Below, in pieces: positions 40,679-48,652 of a stretch of 50,122 bases of DNA. A model generated the notes under the pieces. It was not told the origin of the DNA, did no database searches, and saw only the letters and a list, made by a program, of their open reading frames with translations. The DNA comes from Streptomyces populi. GTDB lineage: Bacteria; Actinomycetota; Actinomycetes; Streptomycetales; Streptomycetaceae. Location: assembly GCF_002911015.1 (NCBI RefSeq), contig NZ_KZ626899.1, positions 1 through 50,122 on the forward strand, given 5' to 3'. The stretch's first letter is position 1. The number at the start of each line of letters is the position of its first letter. The translations under genes and the position numbers were made by a program.

Positions 40679-41158
40679 CTAGCTCTCCGGCTGCTCGACG
40701 AGCTGTGCGATGTAGAGCGCCTCGCCGAGCTTCTCGACCAGTTCCAGCTGGGTGTCCAGGTAGTCGATGTGGTGCTCCTCGTCCGCGAGGATCGACTCGA
40801 AGATGTTCGCGGACGTGATGTCGCCCTTCGTGCGCATCACCTCGATCCCGCGCTTGAGGCGGTCGATCGCCTCGACCTCCACCTGTCGGTCGGCCTGGAA
40901 CATCTCGGTGACGGTCTGCCCCACCCGGACGTGGAAGAGCCGCTGGTAGTTCGGCAGTCCGTCCAGGAAGAGGATGCGGTCGGTGAGCACCTCCGCGTGC
41001 TTCATCTCGTCGAACGACTCGTGCCGCGTGTACTTGGCGAGCTTCGTCCAGCCGAAGTTCTCCTGCATCTTCGCGTGCAGGAAGTACTGGTTGATCGCGG
41101 TCAGCTCGGCGGTCAGCTGCTCGTTGAGGAATTCGATGACCTCGGGGTCGCCCTGCAT
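40679..41158 (-). CDS. bfr: Bacterioferritin
   Basis: A 159-residue subunit of the 24-mer heme iron-storage shell. All ferroxidase ligands occur at the E. coli positions: E18, E51, H54, E94, E127 and H130; the heme ligand M52 is also present. The ATG at 41158 has GGAAGGAG 8 nt upstream. An AAAGAT box (41202-41207, minus strand) is a possible -10, and a palindrome at 41230-41247 lies just upstream of it. The gene converges on bfd with 28 bp between stops. Confidence 0.96.
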   Translation of the reverse strand: MQGDPEVIEFLNEQLTAELTAINQYFLHAKMQENFGWTKLAKYTRHESFDEMKHAEVLTDRILFLDGLPNYQRLFHVRVGQTVTEMFQADRQVEVEAIDRLKRGIEVMRTKGDITSANIFESILADEEHHIDYLDTQLELVEKLGEALYIAQLVEQPES

Positions 41159-41229
41159 CGCAGAGGCTCCTTCCAAGCGGGTACTGGGCAGATTGCGCCG
41201 CATCTTTGCACCGGTGTCCAGGAGCGTCC

Positions 41230-41247
41230 AGTAAGTGCATGCTTACT
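41230..41247. promoter_or_regulatory. Palindrome between bfr and oxidoreductase genes
   Basis: AGTAAG-TGCATG-CTTACT, six-base perfect arms with a near-palindromic centre. It sits about 35-52 bp upstream of the inferred bfr transcription start and 66 bp before the divergent oxidoreductase start codon. It does not match the iron box. Confidence 0.5.
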
Positions 41248-41312
41248 CCGAGTTGTCCGGATCGGGACCGCGCTGGTCACGGGCACCGTTCCGGGTCTGT
41301 CAGGATGGAGTC

Positions 41313-41945
41313 ATGGGTCAGCCGGTGGAGCGCGAATCTGGAGAAACGGCGCAGCCGGAGCTTCCGCCGGGGCAGCGGCTCCAGCGCGGCTGGCCGGTCA
41401 CCCACTACGGGCCCGTCCCCAAGTTCCGCCCCGAGCGCTGGGAATTCAGGGTTTTCGGGGCCACCGCCGACGGCGGGAAGCAGTGCTGGAGCCACGACGA
41501 GTTCACCGCCCTCCCGTACGCCTCCGTCGTCGCCGATCTGCACTGCGTCACGAAGTTCAGCATGCTCGGGGCCGAATGGGGTGGCGTCCGCGCCCGTACG
41601 ATCCTGGAGGCGGCCCCTCCCGCGCCCGCCGTCACCCATGTGATGGTCTGGGCCGAGTACGGGTTCAGCTCGAACCTGCGCCTCGCGGACTTCGCCTCCG
41701 AGCGCGCCATCTTCGCCACCCACAAGGACGGCGAACTCCTCACCGCCGAGCACGGCTTCCCGGTGCGCCTGGTCGTGCCCCATCTGTACGCCTGGAAGGG
41801 CCCCAAGTGGGTCCGCGGCATCGAGTACATGACCGCCGACCGCCGCGGCTTCTGGGAGGAGCGCGGCTACCACAACGTCGGTGACCCCTGGCGCGAGCAG
41901 CGCTACTCCTACCAGGAGGAACCCGGGGACGGTCCCGAACTCTGA
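41313..41945 (+). CDS. Sulfite oxidase-like molybdopterin-binding oxidoreductase
   Basis: 210 residues, a bare Mo-cofactor domain of the sulfite oxidase/MsrP family. C78 in VVADLHCVTKFSM is the Mo thiolate ligand; FPVRLVVPHLYAWKGPKWVRGIEYM is the family's conserved tail block. No Tat signal is visible, so it is likely cytoplasmic. The ATG is preceded by CAGGAT with a 6-nt gap and no ribosome site, so it is probably leaderless. The redox substrate is unknown. Confidence 0.85.
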   Translation: MGQPVERESGETAQPELPPGQRLQRGWPVTHYGPVPKFRPERWEFRVFGATADGGKQCWSHDEFTALPYASVVADLHCVTKFSMLGAEWGGVRARTILEAAPPAPAVTHVMVWAEYGFSSNLRLADFASERAIFATHKDGELLTAEHGFPVRLVVPHLYAWKGPKWVRGIEYMTADRRGFWEERGYHNVGDPWREQRYSYQEEPGDGPEL

Positions 41946-41997
41946 CCTCCGGCCCGAGGGTCGGCGCGTCCGTCCCCGGTGTCCGCCTCCCGGCGGG

Positions 41998-42510
41998 TCA
42001 GTGGTGGTACCGGTGCACCACGGCGTGCCCCCTGCCCCGGCCGATCGTCCACTTGTTGACCGGCGTCGTCACCGCGAAGGCCACGGCGAGCGAGATCAGC
42101 AGCGAGCCCCAGAACAGCAGGTCGTCCAGCTGTGCGTCCATGGCGTCCGGCCACAGCACGATCACGCCGTTGTCGATCAGCTCCATGACCGCGATGGACA
42201 GGGTGTCCGCGGCCAGCGCCACCCGGACGGCGGTGCGGAGGTCCACGCCCGCCGCGAGCACCCCGCGCAGGGTGAGCGAGTAGCCGAAGAGGAAGGCCAG
42301 TACGACCGCCAGGACCGTCGTCGGCAGGTTCCCCCATCCGAGCGCCGTGCCCACGACCATGCCGAGCACCTCGCCGACGGCACAGCCGGTGAGGCAGTGC
42401 AGGGTGGCCAGGGCGGCCATGGACCAGCCGGCCCCGGCCGGCCGGTGGTGACGGGCGTGCGGGTCCGTCTGTGCGTGCGGGTCCGTGTGCGCGTGTCCCT
42501 CGTGCTGCAT
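41998..42510 (-). CDS. DUF4396 membrane protein with His-rich N-terminus
   Basis: 170 residues. The first 25 residues are rich in histidine (MQHEGHAHTDPHAQTDPHARHH), a probable metal-binding tail. Four membrane helices follow, with LHCLTGCAVGEVLGM (His-Cys-x3-Cys) in the first and DTLSIAVMELIDN in the third, the signature of DUF4396. Just upstream is a CsoR-type site and a hairpin, suggesting a copper response. GGGGGAT lies near the ATG at 42510. The gene follows the endonuclease IV gene but appears to have its own control region. Confidence 0.8.
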   Translation of the reverse strand: MQHEGHAHTDPHAQTDPHARHHRPAGAGWSMAALATLHCLTGCAVGEVLGMVVGTALGWGNLPTTVLAVVLAFLFGYSLTLRGVLAAGVDLRTAVRVALAADTLSIAVMELIDNGVIVLWPDAMDAQLDDLLFWGSLLISLAVAFAVTTPVNKWTIGRGRGHAVVHRYHH

Positions 42511-42533
42511 GAGATCCCCCAGGGCCGAGTCGC

Positions 42534-42556
42534 GGTTCCTTCGCACAGAAGGAACC
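42534..42556. promoter_or_regulatory. Inverted repeat in DUF4396 leader
   Basis: GGTTCCTTC and GAAGGAACC (42534-42542, 42548-42556) with a 5-nt loop, 23 bp upstream of the start codon and directly adjacent to the CsoR-type site. It may be a second operator or an mRNA hairpin. Confidence 0.5.
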
Positions 42557-42558
42557 GT

Positions 42559-42575
42559 ATACCCCCCTGGGGTAT
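42559..42575. promoter_or_regulatory. CsoR-type copper operator
   Basis: ATACCCC-CCT-GGGGTAT, a perfect 7-3-7 palindrome of the G/C-tract type bound by CsoR copper-sensing repressors. It lies 48 bp upstream of the DUF4396 start. Confidence 0.75.
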
Positions 42576-42606
42576 TCCAGAAGGGGGTGCGGGACCCGTC
42601 GCGGGA

Positions 42607-43476
42607 CTATCCCTCGCGCAGTTTCTTCAGCCGCTCCACGTCCGCCGCGTGCCCTTCCTTGCCGCCGGGCGTCTCGATGATCAGCGGTACGCCCTCCGTG
42701 GCGGGATGTGTCATCAGGGCGCGGAACGGGTCCTCGCCGATGTGCCCGGAGCCGATGTTCTCGTGGCGGTCCTTGTGCGCGCCGACCACGTCCTTGGAGT
42801 CGTTGGCGTGGATCAGCTTCAGCCGCCCCTCGCCGACGGTGTCGACCAGGGAGTCGAGGGTCTGGTGCATACCGCTCGGTCCGGTCAGGTCGTGGCCCGC
42901 CGCGAAGATGTGGCAGGTGTCGAGGCAGACGCCCAGCTTGGGGTGCGCGTCCAGGGCCTCGAAGTAGGGGCCGAAGTCCCAGGTGCGCGAGCAGAGGGAG
43001 GAGCCCTGGCCGGCCGTCGACTCCAGCAGGAGGAACGGGTCGTCGTCATGGGTCAGTTCGTCCAGCAGCGGCAGCAGACGGTCGCGCACCTGCTTCAGGG
43101 CGACGGAGCGGTCCCGGCCGCCGGTGGCGCTCCCGGTGTGCACGACCACCCCCAGGGCGCCGATCTCCCGCCCGCGCCGCAGCGAGTGCCGCAGCGACTC
43201 CACCGACTTCTCGGCCGTCGCCTCGGTGTGCGAGCCGAAGTTGATCAGATACGGGGCGTGGACGTACGCGGGGATCGACCCGGCGGCGCAGGCGGCGCGG
43301 AAGTCCTCGTCCTGCTGCGGGTTCCCGGCGGGCGTCGCCCAGCCGCGCGGGTTGGCGACGAAGACCTGGACGGTCTCGGCCGCGAGGTCGCGGGCGTAGG
43401 CCAGGCCGACGGAGCTGAGGCCGCCGGCCACGGGGACGTGGCCGCCGACGGGGTTGCGGAGCTGCTTGCTGGTCAC
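42607..43476 (-). CDS. nfo: Deoxyribonuclease IV (endonuclease IV)
   Basis: A 289-residue apurinic/apyrimidinic endonuclease with a TIM barrel and trinuclear zinc site. Ligand blocks are GGHVPVAGG, YVHAPYLINFGS, VVHTGS, LLLESTAGQG, CLDTCHIFAAGHD, LIHANDSK, HENIGSGHIG and IIETPG. It cuts the backbone 5' to abasic sites in base-excision repair. The start is GTG at 43476. Its stop is 31 bp upstream of the CsoR-type site. Confidence 0.94.
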   Translation of the reverse strand: MTSKQLRNPVGGHVPVAGGLSSVGLAYARDLAAETVQVFVANPRGWATPAGNPQQDEDFRAACAAGSIPAYVHAPYLINFGSHTEATAEKSVESLRHSLRRGREIGALGVVVHTGSATGGRDRSVALKQVRDRLLPLLDELTHDDDPFLLLESTAGQGSSLCSRTWDFGPYFEALDAHPKLGVCLDTCHIFAAGHDLTGPSGMHQTLDSLVDTVGEGRLKLIHANDSKDVVGAHKDRHENIGSGHIGEDPFRALMTHPATEGVPLIIETPGGKEGHAADVERLKKLREG

Positions 43477-43616
43477 ACCCGCCAGGGTGTCACGCGCCGC
43501 CGGGCGCCCCGCGGGCGGACCTGTGCGCGGACCCGCGGGCGGACCCCGCGGGGAGCGCGGCCTCCGGGCGGCTGCCCGGCCGGAGGCCCGGCGTCACCGC
43601 GGCCCCAAGACCCCGC

Positions 43617-45557
43617 TCAGCGGATCTGGATGGTTATCTTCGAGCCCTTGGGCGCCATGTCGCCGCCGTCCACCGACTGCTTCTTGACCGTGTCGCCGAA
43701 GAGCCCGAGCAGCCCGCGGTCCTCGTCGACCTCGAACCCGGCGCCCTCCAGCGCCTTCTTGGCGTCGTCCACGCTGTCGCCCACGACGTCCGGGACCTCG
43801 ACCATCTCCGGACCCTTGGAGAGGGTCAGCGTCACCGTGTCGCCCGTGGCGGCCTCGCGGCCGGCGGCCGGCGACTGCCGGGCGACCTGGCCCTTGTCGA
43901 ACTCCGACTCGACCCGCTCCGCGGCGATCTTCACCTTCAGGCCCGCGCCCTCCAGCTGTGCGGTGGCGTCCTCGACCGACGAGCCGGTCACGTCGGGCAG
44001 TTCCACCGGGGCGCCCTTGCTCACCACGATCGCGATCGCCGAACCCGTGTGCCGCTCGGTGCCTGCGGCCGGCTCCGTGCCGATCACGAAGCCCTTGGTC
44101 ACGTCCTGGCTGAACTCGCGCGTGACCATGCCCGGGACGAGCCCGTCGCCCTTGAGCACCTCCTTCGCCTTGAACAGCGCGAGGCCCTGGAGGTCGGGCA
44201 CCTTCACCGTCTGGGGGCCGTCGGAGACGGTCAGGGTCACCGAGTCGTTGTCGCGGATCCGCTCGCCGACACCCGGGTCGGTGCTGATGACCGTGCCGCG
44301 CTTCACGGTGTCGCTGTAGGCGTGCTTGACCCGCTTGACGTCGAGACCGGCGTGCTGGAGCTGGTCCCTGGCCTGCTGCTCCGTCTTCGCCAGGACGGGC
44401 GGGACCTTGGTGAACTGGCCCGAGTTGATGTACCAGACACCGGCGCCGAGGCCGAGGACCAGCACGATCGCGGCGATCACCAGCAGCATCCCGCGCCGCG
44501 GCCGCGCGCCCGGGGCCTGCTGCGACACGACCGGCGCGGTGGTGAACGGGCTGCTCTGCTCGAACCGGCTGGTCCGGTCGACGGAGCCGTCGTCCTCGTT
44601 CACGGGCAGCAGGCGGGGGACGGACAGCGAGCGCGGGATCACGCTCGTACGGTCGTCGGCGTTGTCGTGGCTCACGGACAGGGCGCCCGGCGGCACCGCG
44701 TCGAGCTGCTCGGCGGTGAGACCGGCCCGCGCCTCGAGGACCTGGCCGAGCAGCGCCACCGCGTCGGCCGGGCGGAGCTCGGGATCGCGGGCCGCTGCCC
44801 CGGTGACCAGCTCGTCCAGGGCGCGCGCCATGCCCGGCACGGCGGCCGAGGGGGGCGGCACGTCCTCGTGGAGGTGCTGGTAGAGGACCTGGGCGGGGGA
44901 GTCGGCGGTGTGCGGCTTGGCGCCGGTGAGCATTTCGTGGAGGACGACTCCGCAGGCGTAGACGTCGACCCGGGTGTCGGAGGTGCCGTGCTCGATCTGC
45001 TCGGGGGCGAGGTACGACACGGTGCCGAGGACGGCGCCCGTCGTGCTGGTCACCGTGTCCACGGCGCGGACGAGGCCGAAGTCCGCGACCTTGACCCGGC
45101 CGTCGTCCCCTATCAGGACGTTCTCCGGCTTCATGTCGCGGTGCACGAACCCGGCGCGGTGGGCCGCGCCGAGCGCGGCGAGCACCGGCTCCAGGATGTC
45201 GAGCGCGGCCCGGGGTTGCAGGGCGCCGCGCTCGCGCAGCACGTCGCGCAGGGTGCACCCGGCGATGTACTCCATGGCCAGGTAGACGTACGACCCGTCC
45301 GCCCCCTGGTCGAAGACCTGCACCACGTTGGGGTGCGCCAGCCGGGCCACCGACTTGGCCTCGCGGATGAACCGCTCGACGAACGAGGCGTCGGCGGCCA
45401 GCGTCGGGTGCATCACCTTGAGCGCGAGCACGCGGTCGAGGCGGGTGTCCAGGGCCCTGTAGACCGTGGCCATCCCGCCGACCGCGATCCGTGCCTCGAC
45501 GCGATAGCGGCCGTCGAGCACGTGTCCGACAAGCGGGTCCTGAAGGGTCGTATCCAC
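43617..45557 (-). CDS. Membrane Ser/Thr protein kinase with four PASTA domains
   Basis: 646 residues. Kinase domain 1-275: glycine loop IAVGGMATVY (24-33), K47, HRDMKPEN (catalytic D141), DFG (159-161) and APEQ. A linker with TSVIP and SRFEQSS probable phosphosites follows, then one membrane helix (357-377) and four extracellular PASTA repeats (about 384-646) for binding muropeptides. The start is GTG with TAGACT 7 nt upstream and no ribosome site (leaderless). The position near aroH and an Rv2175c-like gene parallels mycobacterial pknL, but PknL lacks PASTA repeats, so the domain plan is PknB-like. Confidence 0.93.
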   Translation of the reverse strand: MDTTLQDPLVGHVLDGRYRVEARIAVGGMATVYRALDTRLDRVLALKVMHPTLAADASFVERFIREAKSVARLAHPNVVQVFDQGADGSYVYLAMEYIAGCTLRDVLRERGALQPRAALDILEPVLAALGAAHRAGFVHRDMKPENVLIGDDGRVKVADFGLVRAVDTVTSTTGAVLGTVSYLAPEQIEHGTSDTRVDVYACGVVLHEMLTGAKPHTADSPAQVLYQHLHEDVPPPSAAVPGMARALDELVTGAAARDPELRPADAVALLGQVLEARAGLTAEQLDAVPPGALSVSHDNADDRTSVIPRSLSVPRLLPVNEDDGSVDRTSRFEQSSPFTTAPVVSQQAPGARPRRGMLLVIAAIVLVLGLGAGVWYINSGQFTKVPPVLAKTEQQARDQLQHAGLDVKRVKHAYSDTVKRGTVISTDPGVGERIRDNDSVTLTVSDGPQTVKVPDLQGLALFKAKEVLKGDGLVPGMVTREFSQDVTKGFVIGTEPAAGTERHTGSAIAIVVSKGAPVELPDVTGSSVEDATAQLEGAGLKVKIAAERVESEFDKGQVARQSPAAGREAATGDTVTLTLSKGPEMVEVPDVVGDSVDDAKKALEGAGFEVDEDRGLLGLFGDTVKKQSVDGGDMAPKGSKITIQIR

Positions 45558-45919
45558 GCAGGTGAGTCTACGAGCCGTCACTGTCACGGCGCCCCGTTCG
45601 GCCGGTACGGGGGCCCGACTGCAGCCGAGCTGTGACGCGCACCGCGTGGACGGAGGTCCGTTCGTCGTACAGATGTCCGATCGGACCCCGTCCGTCACCG
45701 CAAGGCCACAATGCGACAACCTCCGACGGCGGCGGAACGGCCCGCGGGCGACGGCGTCCACCGGCCCGGGGCCCTCCCGCGACCCGAAGCGCACGTCGTA
45801 CGGGGGCGCGCTCGGGGGCGCACGGACACTTCACCCCGTCGCGCCCGCCGGCGACGGACCCGCCCGCGCCCGGCCCGACGCGGACGCCCGGCCGAAAACC
45901 GACGGCTGCGGACCGGCGG
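45558..45919. other. Intergenic region between thiG and kinase genes, no gene seen
   Basis: Open frames here lack coding character. It holds the kinase -10 box (45565-45570, minus strand) and a pair of GGGGGCGC direct repeats near 45800-45825. No convincing terminator for the thi operon is seen. Confidence 0.5.
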
Positions 45920-46714
45920 TCAGAACGCCGGACGCTCGGGATCCAGCGCCGCCATGCCCTCCACGGGGGAGGACGCCGTCGCGAAGTGCCGCCGCGGAAT
46001 GCGCCCCGCCCGCCGTGCCAGACGCCCCGCCTCCACCGCGTGCCGCATGGCCTCCGCCATCAGCACGGGCTCCTGCGCCCGCGTCACCGCCGAGGCGAGC
46101 ATCACCCCCGCGCATCCCAGCTCCATCGCGAGCGCGGCGTCCGACGCCGTGCCCGCCCCCGCGTCCAGGATCACCGGCACGCGCGCGTGCTCGACGATCA
46201 GCTCGAAGTTGTGCGGGTTGCGGATGCCGAGCCCCGAGCCGATGGGCGAGCCGAGCGGCATGATCGCCGCGCAGCCGACGTCCTCCAGCTTCCGCGCCAG
46301 CACCGGGTCGTCGTTCGTGTACGGCAGCACGGTGAAGCCGTCGTCGACCAGCGTCTCCGCCGCGTCGAGCAGCTCGATCGGGTCGGGCAGCAGCGTGCGC
46401 TCGTCGGCGATGACCTCCAGCTTGACCAGATCGGTGCCCAGCGCCTCGCGCGCCAGACGGGCCGTCAGCACGGCCTCCCCCGCGGTGTAGCAGCCGGCCG
46501 TGTTCGGCAGGACGCGGATGTCCAGCCTGTCGAGCACCGACAGGACCGAGCCGTGCACGGACGCGTCCACGCGCCGCATCGCGACCGTCGTCAGCTGCGT
46601 GCCGGACGCCACCAGGGAGCGCTCCAGCACGTCGAGACTGGGCGCGCCGCCCGTCCCCATGATCAGCCGGGACGCGTAGGCCGTACCGCCGAGGACGAAG
46701 GGGTCGTCTGCCAT
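45920..46714 (-). CDS. thiG: Thiazole synthase
   Basis: A 264-residue TIM-barrel enzyme that builds the thiazole phosphate of thiamine from deoxyxylulose 5-phosphate, dehydroglycine and ThiS thiocarboxylate. K98 (LVKLEVIAD) forms the imine with the sugar; AAIMPLGSPIGSGLG and VILDAGAG bind phosphate. GGAGG lies within the end of thiS, about 7 nt before the ATG, and only 3 bp separate the two genes, so translation is coupled. Confidence 0.96.
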   Translation of the reverse strand: MADDPFVLGGTAYASRLIMGTGGAPSLDVLERSLVASGTQLTTVAMRRVDASVHGSVLSVLDRLDIRVLPNTAGCYTAGEAVLTARLAREALGTDLVKLEVIADERTLLPDPIELLDAAETLVDDGFTVLPYTNDDPVLARKLEDVGCAAIMPLGSPIGSGLGIRNPHNFELIVEHARVPVILDAGAGTASDAALAMELGCAGVMLASAVTRAQEPVLMAEAMRHAVEAGRLARRAGRIPRRHFATASSPVEGMAALDPERPAF

Positions 46715-46717
46715 GGG

Positions 46718-46918
46718 TCAGCCTCCCTGGACGGCGGTGAGGACTTCGACGCGGTCGCCCTCGCGGAGCGCGGTGGACGACCACTGCGCGCGCGGGACGA
46801 CGGTCTCGTTCAGGGCGGCGGCCACCCCGGACGGTGCCGGGGTGAGGGTCGCGACGAGCGCGTCGAGAGCGGTTCCCGCGGCGATCCGCCGCCGCTCCCC
46901 GTTGACGACGACGTTCAT
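46718..46918 (-). CDS. thiS: Sulfur carrier protein ThiS
   Basis: A 66-residue ubiquitin-like carrier. It starts MNVVVNGERRRIAAGTALDAL and ends in the required Gly-Gly, which is adenylated and turned into a thiocarboxylate to donate sulfur to ThiG. The ATG overlaps the thiO stop by 3 bp in an ATGA arrangement; thiG begins 3 bp after its stop. Confidence 0.95.
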   Translation of the reverse strand: MNVVVNGERRRIAAGTALDALVATLTPAPSGVAAALNETVVPRAQWSSTALREGDRVEVLTAVQGG

Positions 46919-48081
46919 ACGGGCAGCTCCGTGCGGGCCGTGGCGCCGAAGCGCAGGGGAGTGAAGGGGCGGGCCTCGGCGGGGAGTTCGCCCGTGGTCA
47001 GGACGTGGGCCATCACGTCGCCGGTCACCGGCGTCAGGAGCACCCCGTTGCGGTGGTGGCCGGTGGCCAGCAGCAGTCCGTCCAGTGCGCTCGGGCCGAG
47101 CAGCGGCGCGTTGTCGGGCGAGCCGGGACGCAGCCCCGCGCGGGTCTCCGTGAGCGGCAGCTCCGTGATCCCGGGGACCAGTTCGTGGGCGTCGCGCAGC
47201 AGTTCGTACACGCCGCCCGCCGTCACGGTGGTGTCCCAGCCCAGCTCCTCGCTGGTCGCGCCCACCACGAGCTCGCCGTTCTCGCGCGGCACCAGGTAGA
47301 CGTGGCTGCCGCGCACCACGGCCCGCACGGTGCGGTTCAGGAAGGGCGCGTACCGCCGCGGCACGGTCAGCCGCAGCACCTGCCCCTTGACCGGGCGCAC
47401 CGGCGGCACGACGTCGTCCGGGACGCCCGCCAGACGCCCGCTGAGGCTGCCCCCGGCGAGCACCACCCGGTCCGCGTCCAGCCCGGTGCCCTCCGTGGTG
47501 ACCACCCCGGTGGCCCGCTCGCGGGCGACGCTCAGCCGCTCCGCCCAGGTCCGGTGCACCACCACCCCGGCCCGCTCGCACGCGGTGACCAGGGCCGCGG
47601 CGAGGCGCCGCGGGTCGATCTGGTGGTCGCCGTCCACCCGCAGCCCCCCGCGCACGCCGGGCGCGAGCATCGGCTCCAGACGGCGGCACTCGCGGCCGCT
47701 CAGCCACTGCGACTCCAGCCCCGACCGGACCTGGAGCGCGTGCAGTTCCCGCAGGTGGGCGCGGTCGTCGGCGTCCAGCGCGACGGCCAGTGTGCCGTTC
47801 CGGCGGTAGCCGAGGTCGTGGCCGGTGGTCTCGGTGAGCTCGGCGGCGAAGTCCGGATAACGGCGCGCGGAGGCGAGGTTGAGGCCCAGCAGGGTCTCCT
47901 CGCCGAAGTGCAGTTCGGTGACGGCGGCGAGCATCCCCGCCGCGACCTGGGCGGCCCCGCCGCCCGGCTCGGGGTCCACGAGCGCGGTGGTGAACCCGCG
48001 CTGCGCGGCCCGCCAGGCCGTCACCAGACCGATGATCCCGCCCCCGACGACGAGGACGTCCGACGAACGTGCAGACGGCAT
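46915..48081 (-). CDS. thiO: Glycine oxidase
   Basis: A 388-residue FAD enzyme of the DAO family that oxidises glycine to iminoacetate (dehydroglycine) for thiazole formation. The dinucleotide site VVGGGIIGLVTAWRAAQRG is at the N-terminus; the C-terminal block GLRPGSPDNAPLLGPS...LLATGHHRNGVLLTP is characteristic of ThiO. The ATG at 48081 directly follows the TPP riboswitch, whose 3' end contains the GGGAGG ribosome site. It is the first gene of thiO-thiS-thiG. Confidence 0.95.
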   Translation of the reverse strand: MPSARSSDVLVVGGGIIGLVTAWRAAQRGFTTALVDPEPGGGAAQVAAGMLAAVTELHFGEETLLGLNLASARRYPDFAAELTETTGHDLGYRRNGTLAVALDADDRAHLRELHALQVRSGLESQWLSGRECRRLEPMLAPGVRGGLRVDGDHQIDPRRLAAALVTACERAGVVVHRTWAERLSVARERATGVVTTEGTGLDADRVVLAGGSLSGRLAGVPDDVVPPVRPVKGQVLRLTVPRRYAPFLNRTVRAVVRGSHVYLVPRENGELVVGATSEELGWDTTVTAGGVYELLRDAHELVPGITELPLTETRAGLRPGSPDNAPLLGPSALDGLLLATGHHRNGVLLTPVTGDVMAHVLTTGELPAEARPFTPLRFGATARTELPV

Positions 48082-48093
48082 GGGCGTCCAGCC

Positions 48094-48183
48094 CCTCCCT
48101 TCGCCGGCATGACCCGGATCAGGTTCGTACGGTCGGAGGCCGCCCAGCCTCCCTCTCAGCCCGGTGCGTCCGGGCTCCCGCGA
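48094..48183 (-). ncRNA. TPP (THI element) riboswitch
   Basis: Read on the minus strand: GGGAGCCCGGAC, then CTGAGAGGGAGGC (conserved CUGAGA), then GACCGTACGAACCTGATCCG with the conserved ACCTGATCCGGGTCATGCCGGCGAAGGGAGG end. The ribosome site is part of the 3' end of the element, so ligand binding probably blocks translation of thiO. Confidence 0.95.
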
Positions 48184-48242
48184 GTGCTTTACGTTGGCCA
48201 CCCTAGCCCGCCCCCGTCCGTCTCAGTAAGGGAGCCTCGCCC

Positions 48243-48620
48243 ATGGCACGACCGCTCGACGGCCTCGTCCTCGTCCCCGTCGCCGACCAGGCCCCCGGCC
48301 AGGTGGGCACCGGCACCCGGTTCGCGTACCACGAGGAGGACGGCGTGGTCTGGGCCGACTACGCGGGCGGCGACGTCGTCCGCGGACACCTCGTGGGAAC
48401 CCGCGAGGGCGACCGCCTCGACTTCCGGTACGTGCAGCTCAGGCGCGACGGGACCACCGCGTCGGGCCACTGCGTGTCCCTCGTCGTGGAACTGCCCGAC
48501 GGCCGCGTGCGGCTGGAGGAGACCTGGACGTGGGAATCGCAGCCGGGATCCGGGACGAGCGTGGTGGAGGAACCGCACGGGACCCGTCGTGTGGACCAGG
48601 TCACCGAGCACGTCCGCTGA
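48243..48620 (+). CDS. Conserved small hypothetical protein
   Basis: 125 residues, probably a small beta-barrel. The block VVWADYAGGDVVRGHLVGTREGDRLDFRYVQL is typical of a bacterial family often mislabelled as N-acetylglutamate synthase. No catalytic residues are evident. AAGGGAG lies 8 nt upstream of the ATG. It is divergent from the thi operon and 32 bp upstream of the FAD reductase gene. The function is unknown. Confidence 0.75.
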   Translation: MARPLDGLVLVPVADQAPGQVGTGTRFAYHEEDGVVWADYAGGDVVRGHLVGTREGDRLDFRYVQLRRDGTTASGHCVSLVVELPDGRVRLEETWTWESQPGSGTSVVEEPHGTRRVDQVTEHVR

Positions 48621-48652
48621 CTGACGCATTGTCACGCGCCTATGGTGATCAG

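Noticed and set aside
45632..47299. Plus-strand 555-codon frame over thiG and thiO
   Set aside because: Antisense to the thi operon; its 5' part in the 45.6-45.9 kb gap has no protein-like features or ribosome site.
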